Below, piece after piece: positions 6,516 to 14,612 of a stretch of 64,000 nt of DNA; position 1 is the first letter of the stretch, and the number at the start of each line of letters is the position of its first letter. Both the position numbers and the translations under genes were made by a program. Where the stretch lies: contig JAQTTH010000023.1 in assembly GCA_028710895.1 (NCBI GenBank), forward strand, positions 1 through 64,000, given 5' to 3'. The DNA is from Paludibacter sp. GTDB taxonomy: Bacteria > Bacteroidota > Bacteroidia > Bacteroidales > Paludibacteraceae. The notes under the pieces are model-generated. The model had not been told where the DNA came from, made no database searches, and was given only the letters and a program-made list of their open reading frames with translations.

Positions 6516-8021
6516 TCAATTCTTTGTATGTTCCATTGACTTTTCATCAATTGCAATGCCCAACCCTTTTGCTACAGCCATACCCAATTGTATATCGGCA
6601 CGAAAAAAATGACACAATTGGCGGTTCGTGATTTCTGCTTTTTTATCTCCAATAATCCCTTTCATGGAGTTTACGATATTGCTTATCAAATGAATCCGGT
6701 CTTGTTCGTTCATTGCATTGCGATACAATAAGCCGGGTTGTGTAAAATGATCGTCATCGTTTTCGTTCCGGTCGAACCAATCGGCTACGTTCGGTTGTTC
6801 AGTTATTTGATCCAACTGCATGGAAGGTTCCCGGTAATTTTCGTCAGCAACAATATTGTCAAAACTATTGGGGTGGTAATTCGGACTTGCACCACCATTT
6901 TCGCCTGTTTGCATCAATCCGTCGCGTTGATAATTTGTCACTGCATACGGACATTGGTTCACGGGAATTTGTTCGTAGTTAGCTCCCAGGCGATAACGCT
7001 GTGCATCGGGATAGGATAGCAAACGACCTTGAAGCACTTTATCGGGCGAGTAACCAATGCCGTCGACTACATGAGCCGGTGCAAAAGCCGATTGCTCTAC
7101 ATCCCTAAAATAGTTTTCAGGAATTTTATTCAATTCCATAATTCCTACATCTATCAACGGAAAATCTTTGTGTAACCAAACTTTAGTCAGATCAAACGGA
7201 TTCCATCGGAATGTTTTTGCCTGTGCATCCGTCATTACCTGAATCTTCATGGCCCATTTCGGAAATTCTTTTCGGGCGATGGCATCCACCATATCCCGTT
7301 GAGCCTGATCCATGTCGACACCTTTCATATCATTGGCTTCTTTCTCAGTGAAGTTTTTAATTCCCTGTACTGTTTTGAAATGGAATTTCACCCAAACACG
7401 TTCGTTGTTTTTATTGATAAGTGAAAAGGTATGACTTCCAAAACCATCCATGTTACGGTATGAAAATGGTGTTCCACGGTCGCTCATCAATATTAATAGC
7501 TGATGCAGGGTTTCTGGATTCAAACTGTAAAAATCCCACATCATGGTCGGACTTTTACAATTAGTCATGGGGTCACGCTTTTGGGTATGGATAAAATGCG
7601 AGAACTTTTTAGGGTCCTTGATGAAGAAAACAGGTGTGTTATTACCCACCAAATCCCAGTTACCATCTTCGGTATAGAATTTCAGGGCAAAACCACGCGG
7701 GTCTCTTTCGCTGTCGGCTCCGCCTTTCTCACCACCTACTATGGAGAAGCGCGCAAACGTCTTTGTTTGCTTACCAATTTCAGAAAAAATCTTCGCTTTT
7801 GTATAGTGTGTAATATCGTGGGTAACTGTAAAAGTGCCGAAAGCACCTGTTCCTTTGGCATGAACCACTCGTTCGGGAATTCGTTCCCTATTGAAGTGTG
7901 CCATATCTTCGTGCAGAAAATAATCCTGCAAAAGAACGGGCCCGCGGTTGCCCACCGTCATAGAGTTTTCAAACTCGGAATAAGGTCGGCCACTGGCTGT
8001 TGTAAGTTTTTTCTTTTTCAT
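6516..8021 (-). CDS. katA: Catalase (clade 3 heme catalase)
   Basis: A 501-aa small-subunit heme catalase that converts hydrogen peroxide to water and oxygen. Key residues are visible: distal His54 in ERVVHAKGTGAFG, Asn127 in DLVGNNTPVFF, and the proximal heme ligand Tyr336 in GRLLSYPDAQRYRLG. Length and the NADPH-binding-type core fit clade 3. There is no signal peptide, so it is cytoplasmic. The ATG is 3 nt after the stop of the alpha/beta hydrolase, and bacterioferritin lies before that, making an oxidative-stress operon. Confidence 0.97.
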   Translation of the reverse strand: MKKKKLTTASGRPYSEFENSMTVGNRGPVLLQDYFLHEDMAHFNRERIPERVVHAKGTGAFGTFTVTHDITHYTKAKIFSEIGKQTKTFARFSIVGGEKGGADSERDPRGFALKFYTEDGNWDLVGNNTPVFFIKDPKKFSHFIHTQKRDPMTNCKSPTMMWDFYSLNPETLHQLLILMSDRGTPFSYRNMDGFGSHTFSLINKNNERVWVKFHFKTVQGIKNFTEKEANDMKGVDMDQAQRDMVDAIARKEFPKWAMKIQVMTDAQAKTFRWNPFDLTKVWLHKDFPLIDVGIMELNKIPENYFRDVEQSAFAPAHVVDGIGYSPDKVLQGRLLSYPDAQRYRLGANYEQIPVNQCPYAVTNYQRDGLMQTGENGGASPNYHPNSFDNIVADENYREPSMQLDQITEQPNVADWFDRNENDDDHFTQPGLLYRNAMNEQDRIHLISNIVNSMKGIIGDKKAEITNRQLCHFFRADIQLGMAVAKGLGIAIDEKSMEHTKN

Positions 8022-8024
8022 GTA

Positions 8025-8936
8025 TTATATTGAACTGAAAGTTAATAGCATATTCAGTCTTTGCCGTATTTGAGAAAAAACAGAGGTACTTCCGGGCGAA
8101 TGCATATCTTCCGGTTTGTTATAAACCGCTGCAAAGAATGTCTTTAACTGTTCATTAAATTCATCAGGACTTTCCAAATTGCTTAAATGACCGGCATGCG
8201 AAATAATATGCATTGTTGAATTCTTGATTTTTTGCTGCATCACTTCTGCAGCTTTCGGAGGTGTGATTTTATCTTCTTCACCTACAACGAAATGTACAGG
8301 CAGTGTTATTTCGGACAATTTACTGCAGGTTTCTTTGCGCTGTGATAAGGCTAGTAATGTTTTACTGAGCGATAGTTCGGTTGTATTCAGTATCATTTCT
8401 TTTACGTCGGAAATGGCTGGAATATTGCCACTAAATGACTGAGGAGCAAAAAGATTCTCGATGCTATTGTTCACATACCTTTCCACCCCGAATGATTTGA
8501 TTTGTTGGATTGTATCTAAGCGTTTCTGTTTTACCTGTGGTGGATCGGCAATACAATTTGTATCGCACAAAACAAGTGCATCAAAACGTTCGGGATATTT
8601 TTCGATTGCAAGCAAAGCAATGTAACCACCCATGGATAAACCACAAAGTGAGGCTTTCTCAATTTTTAGTTCTTCCATCAGATGCAGTAAATCTGTTACA
8701 AAGAGTTCAATTGAGAAGTCATCGGTTCCTATATCCGATTCGCCATGTCCACGAATATCGTATGAAATTACGCGGTAATCTTCTTTCAATGCATTCACCT
8801 GATTGTCCCACATCGTTTTATTCAGCGGAAAACCGTGAATGAAGATAATTACAGGAGATTGCTCAGATCCATGATCGGTGTAACTTACTACCAGATTATT
8901 TACAAGAAGCTTGATATTGTTTCCAAAATAGCGCAT
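8025..8936 (-). CDS. Alpha/beta hydrolase
   Basis: A 303-aa alpha/beta-hydrolase fold enzyme. The oxyanion segment FIHGFPLNKTMW, the nucleophile elbow GLSMGG, the acid in VGEEDKITPP and the base in SHAGHLSNLE are all present. It resembles the 3-oxoadipate enol-lactonase/RsbQ-like branch, but the real substrate is unknown. The C-terminal 35 residues extend past the fold. It sits between bacterioferritin (43-nt gap) and catalase (3-nt gap), so it is probably co-expressed under oxidative stress. Confidence 0.85.
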   Translation of the reverse strand: MRYFGNNIKLLVNNLVVSYTDHGSEQSPVIIFIHGFPLNKTMWDNQVNALKEDYRVISYDIRGHGESDIGTDDFSIELFVTDLLHLMEELKIEKASLCGLSMGGYIALLAIEKYPERFDALVLCDTNCIADPPQVKQKRLDTIQQIKSFGVERYVNNSIENLFAPQSFSGNIPAISDVKEMILNTTELSLSKTLLALSQRKETCSKLSEITLPVHFVVGEEDKITPPKAAEVMQQKIKNSTMHIISHAGHLSNLESPDEFNEQLKTFFAAVYNKPEDMHSPGSTSVFSQIRQRLNMLLTFSSI

Positions 8937-8979
8937 AGTTTTCTTTTTTATGAATGGCTGACTAAATTCCGAACTTTAA

Positions 8980-9459
8980 TTAGCTGGCAGAACTATCGAT
9001 TTGATTAACAAGGTAATTCTCCAACCCCATTTGTTCAATCTGGGCACGCTGCATTTCTGCCCAGTCTACATGCCCTTCTTCCATTTTGAGTATTTTTGTA
9101 AGCAAATCAACTGTGCCCTGATCGTCAACTTCGCGACCTAGTTTTATTGCGTCGTTATAAGCGCGGACTGCATGAAACTCATCTCCATTGTCGTTTATAA
9201 TCATTTCCTGTACTGTTTTACCAATCTTCATCGGATTAAGTATTGATACTGTTGGTGCACCGTCCAGAAAAAGAATACGCTCAATAAGCCATTCGGCATG
9301 GAACATTTCATCCATTGCCTGTTTACGGATTGCCTGATGAAGCCTGGTATAGCCCCAGTTTGCACACATTTCCGAATGAACCATATATTGGTTAATCGCC
9401 GTTAGTTCATCGGCCAACAGCGCATTCAGCACTGACATTAATTTTTCATTACCTTTCAT
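8980..9459 (-). CDS. bfr: Bacterioferritin
   Basis: A 159-aa heme-containing ferritin that oxidises and stores iron in a 24-subunit shell. Ferroxidase ligands Glu18, Glu51, His54, Glu94, Glu127 and His130 are at canonical positions, and Met52, the inter-subunit heme ligand, is present. The start MKGNEKLMSVLN at 9459 matches the family; an ORF from 9510 would add 17 unlikely residues and overlap the promoter box. It heads the bfr-hydrolase-katA series, coupling iron storage to peroxide removal and so limiting Fenton chemistry. Confidence 0.93.
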   Translation of the reverse strand: MKGNEKLMSVLNALLADELTAINQYMVHSEMCANWGYTRLHQAIRKQAMDEMFHAEWLIERILFLDGAPTVSILNPMKIGKTVQEMIINDNGDEFHAVRAYNDAIKLGREVDDQGTVDLLTKILKMEEGHVDWAEMQRAQIEQMGLENYLVNQIDSSAS

Positions 9460-9507
9460 AATTGTATTTTTTATAATTGAATACCTGTTTCTACTAAATT
9501 TGAAAAG

Positions 9508-9515
9508 CAAAGTTA
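9508..9515 (-). promoter_or_regulatory. -7 promoter box for bfr
   Basis: On the - strand this reads TAACTTTG, matching TAnnTTTG, about 50 nt before the bacterioferritin ATG. No clear -33 TTTG is seen. It overlaps the longer ORF start, supporting the start at 9459. Confidence 0.4.
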
Positions 9516-9724
9516 TAGGACTATGACAATGAAAGTATTACACAATAATGGAGAAAGATTACATGATTCACACATCTATCAATTCTGGGCAGTCACCCTT
9601 ATCAAAAACCACAAAGGCAACTGAAAAGGAGTTTTTAGATTTGAAGACAACTGATTCAACATCATCCTCTGTTCTTAACTCAACTCTTCGGTTGCCTTTT
9701 AAAATTTTCCTGTTACAATCTACT

Positions 9725-10198
9725 CTAATCTCTCTTCTTAGTGGGTACTATAAACATGGGTATGGTGGTTTTACGCAATACTTCTTCGGTAACACTTCCC
9801 ATAAGTACGTTTTCCAACCATTTCTGGCTATGCGTTCCCATTACAATGCAGTCAGCATGTATTTCGGAAGCTGTTTGTAAAATCATTTGAGCTGTATCAC
9901 CTTCTTTATGTACTGTTTTAATTGTTTTGGCACCCAAATGTTTTTTGGCTTTTTCAAGTAAATTACGCGATCCGGTTTTTATAATTTCTATCCCTTCGGT
10001 AGTATCAACCGTATCAATTTGCCATGCTCCCATATTGGCATAAGCCGAGGCATACATAGCCGGACTAACCATAACATGTAATAATGTAACTTCAGCGCCC
10101 ATCGCTTTAGCCATTGCAAAGCCCGATTCAGCTACTTTCTGTGCTGTGGGATCATAATCGAGTGCTATCAGCACTTTTTTCATTTGTTTCGCATTCAT
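9725..10198 (-). CDS. Universal stress protein (UspA family)
   Basis: A 157-aa single-domain Usp. It has the N-terminal strand KKVLIALDYDPTA with the nucleotide-contacting Asp, the VTLLHV strand, and a C-terminal phosphate-loop region MGTHSQKWLENVLMGSVTEEVL. The usual G-2X-G becomes GTHS, so ATP binding is possible but not certain. It is cytoplasmic. It is the last of two tandem usp genes (30-nt gap) at the end of the glycan/stress operon. Usp proteins are generally induced by growth arrest or oxidative stress. Confidence 0.92.
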   Translation of the reverse strand: MNAKQMKKVLIALDYDPTAQKVAESGFAMAKAMGAEVTLLHVMVSPAMYASAYANMGAWQIDTVDTTEGIEIIKTGSRNLLEKAKKHLGAKTIKTVHKEGDTAQMILQTASEIHADCIVMGTHSQKWLENVLMGSVTEEVLRKTTIPMFIVPTKKRD

Positions 10199-10228
10199 GA
10201 TATTTTATTATTAGTTGTAATACAATTT

Positions 10229-10708
10229 TTATTTATCAAGTGTAATAACAGTGCTTTTGGCATCGTACTTACGTGTTGGAACAATGAGTATGTGTACAGT
10301 TGTTTGTTGTAACACCTCATCTGTTACCCTGTCTAAAATCATTTCTTCGAGCCATTTAGTGCTGTGCGATCCCATCACTATTGTATCAATATCCATTTCC
10401 TTGGCTGCTTTAAAAATCGATTCTGCAAAATCTCCCTGTTTTACAACGACCTGAATAGTATCGTCACAGGTTTCTTGTTTTTGTTTTTCAAAGAAACCCA
10501 TTGCAGCAACTTCAAAGTTCTCCAGCGTATCGGGTTTCAATACTTCCATTTTCTTGTAAGTTAGAGAATAATTCACAAGATCCACTTTGACGTGTAATAA
10601 TATCACTGTAGCTTTTATATCTTTAGCCAGCGTGTAGCCAACTTCTATAATTTTTTGTGATGATGGATGCTGGTCCATTACTATCAGTACTTTTTTATTT
10701 TTTTTCAT
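10229..10708 (-). CDS. Universal stress protein (UspA family)
   Basis: A 159-aa Usp paralogue of the next gene, with KKVLIVMDQHPSS at the N-terminus and IVMGSHSTKWLEEMILDRVTDEVL near the C-terminus. The second glycine of the phosphate loop (GS in the paralogue) is replaced by DR, which argues for weaker or no ATP binding. Two Usp proteins encoded side by side often pair as dimers; that is inference here. It follows the acidic 108-aa gene by 33 nt. Confidence 0.9.
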   Translation of the reverse strand: MKKNKKVLIVMDQHPSSQKIIEVGYTLAKDIKATVILLHVKVDLVNYSLTYKKMEVLKPDTLENFEVAAMGFFEKQKQETCDDTIQVVVKQGDFAESIFKAAKEMDIDTIVMGSHSTKWLEEMILDRVTDEVLQQTTVHILIVPTRKYDAKSTVITLDK

Positions 10709-10741
10709 GATGAAAGGTTTTATCCGGGTTATAATGATTCG

Positions 10742-11068
10742 TCAATGCGACGAATCTTCTTCCAGGTTGTCGTGATTATCGCCTCCAAGGCTATAATAAT
10801 TATTTTCTTCGTCTTCACTGCCAATTTCTTCCTGAGCATTGTCCAGTTCCGATCCCGGGATGTCTAATGTATCCTCATTGTTATCCTCTTTGAGTTTCGA
10901 AATCTCTTCCGGGTCAATCTCCATTTCTTGTTTGGCTTGCTCGTAGATATCTTCGCCGGCCGGATAAGTTGGATATCCCGGAAGGATTATTTTTTTGTTA
11001 GCTTCTTGTCTTACAAGCGGGTATTTGTTTTCGCTTAATTTTTCCATTGTGTTTTTATTTATGTTCAT
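10742..11068 (-). CDS. Acidic hypothetical protein
   Basis: A 108-aa, strongly acidic and probably disordered protein. It has a conserved-looking segment PGYPTYPAGEDIYEQAKQEMEIDP, a pattern I recognise from short Bacteroidetes proteins found near stress genes, then an Asp/Glu/Asn-rich tail. No signal peptide or fold is evident. The start at 11068 is 3 nt after the glycosidase stop; an internal Met at 11047 (MEKLSENKYP) is a reasonable alternative. Its role is unknown. Confidence 0.6.
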   Translation of the reverse strand: MNINKNTMEKLSENKYPLVRQEANKKIILPGYPTYPAGEDIYEQAKQEMEIDPEEISKLKEDNNEDTLDIPGSELDNAQEEIGSEDEENNYYSLGGDNHDNLEEDSSH

Positions 11069-11071
11069 TTA

Positions 11072-12283
11072 TTATTCAAAGTCATATAATTTCAACAGCT
11101 TAGAACTAAAAGCGAAACTGCGTATTTCGTCAAAAAACAGTGTGTTTTTGGTTTCCACACATTTAGCTGCATACAGGTAAAGTGCTGCACTCCAGGTTTG
11201 CCAGTCCTGCCCCATGGCATTACCATCCTGGGCTTTAATCCATTCGTTGAAGCCAAACTCTACATTTTGTGTTCTTGATATCTTTATAAAATGGGTCAGT
11301 ACTTTCAACTTTTCCTCTGCCAATGTGTATCTTTTGGCAGCCACTAAGGCCGCAATATAAATTCCGCTGATAAAAGGCCAGATACCACCATTGTGATAGT
11401 CGCCCGGGTTATTGAACTCAGCATATCGCTCGTTCCATTCAGGATCTCCGGGTTTTACATACGGGAAAAAATTGGGCGACAGATCAACCACCAAATCTCC
11501 TTTTGCACGCATTGCTGCTGTTTCTTCTTCAATCCACGCAATCATTTCGTTGGCTCGCGTTGGTGATGCAATACCGGATAAAATGGCCAGACTATTTCCA
11601 AGCAAATCGAACCGTTCGCTGCTAAGTACTTTGTACGACCACATGGCGTAATACGGCTTATGTTTTACTGCCAATCCTTCGTGTACATGATTGTGAATGA
11701 CTCCGCCGGTGATTGTGAAACGACTCATTTCTTTGTGCATCTTATCAGCTCTATCCTGCTGTCCCAAAAGGCGCAGATAGCAATAAACGATCGTATTTAC
11801 AAAAAGTCCGTAACCAAGTACCCATTGTTCGTCGCGCCAGTCGCTTGTGGGTTGTTGTGCCACCATATACCGGTCGGACGGACTTTGATATTCCATCCAA
11901 ACCAATGCCTTATCAACAGCTTCGTGCAGAAAATCTGGTTGTTTTATAAGTAGTCGGTAAATAGCAACTCCCAACAGAAAAAGCGGAGTAGTATCGCTCG
12001 ATCCCCTGTCTTCATTATCGTGAACCAACGAAGGAATATGACCGTGTTCACTTTGATTTTTAGCCAGCGTTTCCAACACATTTCCAATACTATCCAACAA
12101 TATCTTATTTCCAGTAACAGCAATTCCCAAAATGGAAAACATCAAATCGCGCGTGTATGGTTCGGGATATCCCCAACCAGCCGTGCGTGGAAGTCCCTGA
12201 AAAGGTCCCTTTGCATTGTGGAGCAATACTTCCAACGCTGCTTTCTTTGCTTCTTCTATTTCTTTTAAATCAGTTGATTTCAT
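11072..12283 (-). CDS. GH100-like (alpha/alpha)6-barrel glycosidase
   Basis: A 403-aa cytoplasmic protein with six-hairpin glycosidase features like GH100 neutral/alkaline invertases and related GH63/amylo-glucosidase families: YTRDLMFSILG near residue 43, PTSDWRDEQW near 150, LLGNSLAILSG, YHNGGIWPFISG and the C-terminal DWQTWSAALYLYA. The classical GH100 motif around the catalytic Asp is only loosely kept, so sucrose cleavage cannot be assumed; the neighbours argue for a glucan or mannan substrate. It is placed between the 57-aa gene and the acidic protein. Confidence 0.7.
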   Translation of the reverse strand: MKSTDLKEIEEAKKAALEVLLHNAKGPFQGLPRTAGWGYPEPYTRDLMFSILGIAVTGNKILLDSIGNVLETLAKNQSEHGHIPSLVHDNEDRGSSDTTPLFLLGVAIYRLLIKQPDFLHEAVDKALVWMEYQSPSDRYMVAQQPTSDWRDEQWVLGYGLFVNTIVYCYLRLLGQQDRADKMHKEMSRFTITGGVIHNHVHEGLAVKHKPYYAMWSYKVLSSERFDLLGNSLAILSGIASPTRANEMIAWIEEETAAMRAKGDLVVDLSPNFFPYVKPGDPEWNERYAEFNNPGDYHNGGIWPFISGIYIAALVAAKRYTLAEEKLKVLTHFIKISRTQNVEFGFNEWIKAQDGNAMGQDWQTWSAALYLYAAKCVETKNTLFFDEIRSFAFSSKLLKLYDFE

Positions 12284-12293
12284 TTGTTTTTTT

Positions 12294-12357
12294 GGGTTTC
12301 GCGATTTCCAAATCGCGTATTAAATTCTATTCTCGCGATTTGGAAATCGCGAAACCC
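12294..12357. repeat. Inverted repeat of self-palindromic arms
   Basis: Two 24-nt arms, 12294-12317 and 12334-12357, are exact reverse complements, each containing CGCGATTTCCAAATCGCG, itself nearly palindromic. The AT-rich spacer is 16 nt. This is a BIME-like arrangement of REP palindromes between the 57-aa gene and the GH100-like gene; it could also weaken read-through in the operon. Confidence 0.65.
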
Positions 12358-12363
12358 GATAGT

Positions 12364-12537
12364 TTATTTTTTCTTTTTTTGCGCCCTGTTGAAAGCAATT
12401 GCTATAGCTTGCTTCTGTGCTTTCTCGTTCGATTCGGGAGTCGATGTCCCTATCGTTCCGGTTTGGTGGTAACTGTGCATGAGTTCTTCAATGTTCTGAG
12501 AAATCACCTTCTTTGATTTTCCGTTTTTGAATGGCAT
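12364..12537 (-). CDS. Small basic protein, DUF6496-like
   Basis: A 57-aa protein starting MPFKNGKSKKVISQNIEELM and ending with a lysine run. The segment EKAQKQAIAIAFNRAQKKKK resembles the KQAIAIALSEA-type end of DUF6496 proteins, which are small, basic and of unknown role. It lies between the GT4 gene and the GH100-like gene on the same strand. Because it is short the support is its family-like motif and conserved-looking composition, not length. Confidence 0.6.
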   Translation of the reverse strand: MPFKNGKSKKVISQNIEELMHSYHQTGTIGTSTPESNEKAQKQAIAIAFNRAQKKKK

Positions 12538-12539
12538 TT

Positions 12540-12615
12540 TTTTTTGATTTATTGATGTGGTGATGTGTCGATGTGCTGATATTTAATTTCATCATCATAT
12601 TATCACATCAACACA
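12540..12615. repeat. ATGTG/ATCACATC-type word repeat
   Basis: An intergenic tract of words such as GATGTGGTGATGTG and, further on, ATTATCACATCAACACATC. It is close in type to tracts at 34246-34311 and 43995-44050. It is upstream of the 57-aa gene. Confidence 0.5.
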
Positions 12616-12623
12616 TCTTCAAA

Positions 12624-13766
12624 TTAATAAATTCCCAACTTCTCATTCATTATCTGTACAAACTTCTGCGCCACCACACGGTAATCGAAATTAGCCACAA
12701 CCCGTTCACGTCCGGCTTTTCCCATTCTATTACGCAGTTCCTTATCATTCATAAGTTGTTCCATGTAGTTGGCAATATCCGTTACATTGGCTCGATAATC
12801 GACAATACGAGGTGTATTAAACACAACTTTGTGATTTTCTTCAAATCCGGCTGCTGCACCAAGTATAACTTCGTCTACCACTATTTTCTGTGCTACTCCG
12901 GCCAACAAGGCTGTTTCATTGTGTATAAGTGTGTCCAGCATTCCCATAGCATTTATACTCAAAACCGGTTTTCCACAGGCACCCGCTTCTACCTGCGGCA
13001 TTCCGAAACCTTCCAGTCTGGATGGTGCTGCATATATATCACAAGCGCCAATCAAATAGGGCATAAAGTTGCGCGAAATGGTGTTCACGGCATATATTAC
13101 TTTCTCCTCAATACCAAGACTCTTTGCTAATTCCTCATCCGATGCATCCTGAATGCTTGTGCGCTGCTGTGGCCATACCTTGCACACATATTTCCATTTG
13201 GGAACTTTTTTATCAATTATGGATAATGCCCGCATAACTTCCCTGCCACCTTTCGAAGCAGCATCGCCACCAACGGTGAGAATCATCAATTCATCCGGCG
13301 ATATGCCCAATGCCTCGCGAACAGCTATAATTTTTGGATCATTCCACTCAAAAGGTTTAAAGGTATCAGTATCGCAACCAACAGGTAAAACTTCAATTTT
13401 ATCGCCACTAATTCCATCCCGAACATACATTTCTTTTACCCAATTGGATGTTACCAAAATGAGTGGAAGCGCATTCAGCACATTCTGATAATTGGCAATA
13501 TATCCATCGGAAACCAACCATGGAACTGCCAACGCCCCAAACTTTTGCGGATGAAGAACTAAATGTGGTGTGTATCCCCAATAACCAATCCCTACAACAA
13601 CATCGGGTCTGAACCAACGGTAATACCATTCTTTTTCCTGATCCGATTCGAAATGAGCTGCATGTACATCAACTCCAAGTTCCAATAAACCTTTATAGAG
13701 CAAATCTCCCTGAGTGGCAAGTCCGCCAGGAGTTGGAGGATATTCATACAATACGAGTACTTTCAT
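12624..13766 (-). CDS. Glycosyltransferase family 4
   Basis: A 380-aa GT-B fold retaining glycosyltransferase. The N-terminal acceptor domain opens with VLYEYPPTPGGLATQG; the C-terminal donor domain has ILTVGGDAASKGG and the E-x7-E motif SRLEGFGMPQVEAG. There is no membrane span, so it acts in the cytoplasm or at the membrane face. Its ATG overlaps the stop of the 51-aa gene (ATGA). Together with the two-domain GT, PIG-L and GH130 genes it suggests synthesis and turnover of a mannosyl- or glucosyl-glycan. The exact sugar is unknown. Confidence 0.88.
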   Translation of the reverse strand: MKVLVLYEYPPTPGGLATQGDLLYKGLLELGVDVHAAHFESDQEKEWYYRWFRPDVVVGIGYWGYTPHLVLHPQKFGALAVPWLVSDGYIANYQNVLNALPLILVTSNWVKEMYVRDGISGDKIEVLPVGCDTDTFKPFEWNDPKIIAVREALGISPDELMILTVGGDAASKGGREVMRALSIIDKKVPKWKYVCKVWPQQRTSIQDASDEELAKSLGIEEKVIYAVNTISRNFMPYLIGACDIYAAPSRLEGFGMPQVEAGACGKPVLSINAMGMLDTLIHNETALLAGVAQKIVVDEVILGAAAGFEENHKVVFNTPRIVDYRANVTDIANYMEQLMNDKELRNRMGKAGRERVVANFDYRVVAQKFVQIMNEKLGIY

Positions 13767-13918
13767 TTGTTTGTTATTGTTACGTGAGTTTCGTAATATC
13801 CGGATTTCAACTTTTCTATTGTTGATTCCATCAAATAGGTTTTACTTAAGAGATAAAGTGCTTTCAGGGCCTTGATACTTGTTTTTTTGAAGATACTTAG
13901 TTCCGGTTGCGTTTTCAT
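13763..13918 (-). CDS. Small hypothetical protein in glycan operon
   Basis: A 51-aa protein, MKTQPELSIFKKTSIKALK..., ending ...HVTITNK. It begins 1 nt after the PIG-L stop and its TGA overlaps the ATG of the GT4 gene (ATGA), so three genes are translationally coupled through it. That packing is the main evidence that it is real. It is mildly basic, helical, without signal peptide or membrane span. No family is recognised; it might be a partner of one of the adjacent enzymes. Confidence 0.6.
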   Translation of the reverse strand: MKTQPELSIFKKTSIKALKALYLLSKTYLMESTIEKLKSGYYETHVTITNK

Positions 13919-13919
13919 T

Positions 13920-14612
13920 TTAGTTTTTTGTATTATCTAATAATTTATAAATTGATAGTTTGGACATCTTAACATCATCATTCAAATGTGTTTTCGATTG
14001 CATTGCCTGAACCGGATTTCTGAATTGCCAGAAAGCTTCGGTTGTTGGCGTTGTTTCAGCTTCCCAGCTATCCTTATCGAACCCGTAAGTCTTCGTTATA
14101 ATTTTGTATTTCTTTTTCCAGGTTTCTACCGATAATGGTTCAATAATATTAGCATTTTCAACTATCTGTGGAAAATAAGCCTTGTTACCATCTTCATAAG
14201 CAAAGGTCCAAAGCTCCTTGGTCGAAATTTTCTCTTTGTGCCAAAGTGTAGTTACGGCTTCATTTACCTCCACATGACGAAGATGACTAGTGTATTCACC
14301 GGTTGAGTTGTGAGTAAGAATTAAATCGAAATGAGTGGTTGGCAGCAGTCGTAGAATTTCTTTCTCAACGTCTTTTTCAGCCAACGGATGTTGTTCCGGT
14401 CCATCATCCAAGTCACCCATAATACCACCGGCTTTCAGCAGTTTCAACGCTTTATAAAACCGCTTCGACCGCTCTGTATCACTTGCTCTGCAAAGGCATA
14501 CCACAAACCATTTGTTGTACGGATGACTTAGCATTGTTCCACCTGCCCACAATGTTTCATCATCGGGATGTGCCACAATGACAGCTATAGATTTAGATAT
14601 TTTATTGTTCAT
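13920..14612 (-). CDS. PIG-L family deacetylase (LmbE-like)
   Basis: A 230-aa zinc-dependent N-deacetylase of the PIG-L/LmbE family, which removes acetyl from GlcNAc-type sugars. Zinc ligands are in VIVAHPDDETLWAGG and in the HLRHVEV segment. I place the start at the ATG at 14612, overlapping the upstream stop by 11 nt; the longer frame from 14627 begins with TTG. No signal peptide. In this operon it could generate a glucosamine residue in the glycan. A bacillithiol-type BshB role is possible but the adjacent GT4 proteins do not look like BshA. Confidence 0.85.
   Translation of the reverse strand: MNNKISKSIAVIVAHPDDETLWAGGTMLSHPYNKWFVVCLCRASDTERSKRFYKALKLLKAGGIMGDLDDGPEQHPLAEKDVEKEILRLLPTTHFDLILTHNSTGEYTSHLRHVEVNEAVTTLWHKEKISTKELWTFAYEDGNKAYFPQIVENANIIEPLSVETWKKKYKIITKTYGFDKDSWEAETTPTTEAFWQFRNPVQAMQSKTHLNDDVKMSKLSIYKLLDNTKN

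Noticed and set aside
7503-8033. A 176-aa + strand frame opposite catalase
   Set aside because: It is antisense to well-conserved catalase sequence and shows no protein family features.
9548-9880. A 110-aa + strand frame between bfr and usp
   Set aside because: Its second half is antisense to the universal stress protein and it has no recognisable motif. The gap 9511-9724 itself holds only a long-range AAAGGCAAC/GTTGCCTTT inverted repeat.
12573-13130. A 185-aa + strand frame opposite the GT4 gene
   Set aside because: It is antisense to conserved glycosyltransferase sequence and rich in His/Tyr/Cys typical of shadow frames.
12624-14612. Bacillithiol synthesis (BshA/BshB) for the GT4 and PIG-L genes
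   Set aside because: The GT4 protein lacks the BshA N-terminal pattern, no bshC is present, and the GH130 and two-domain transferase neighbours fit a glycan better. Not excluded for PIG-L alone.
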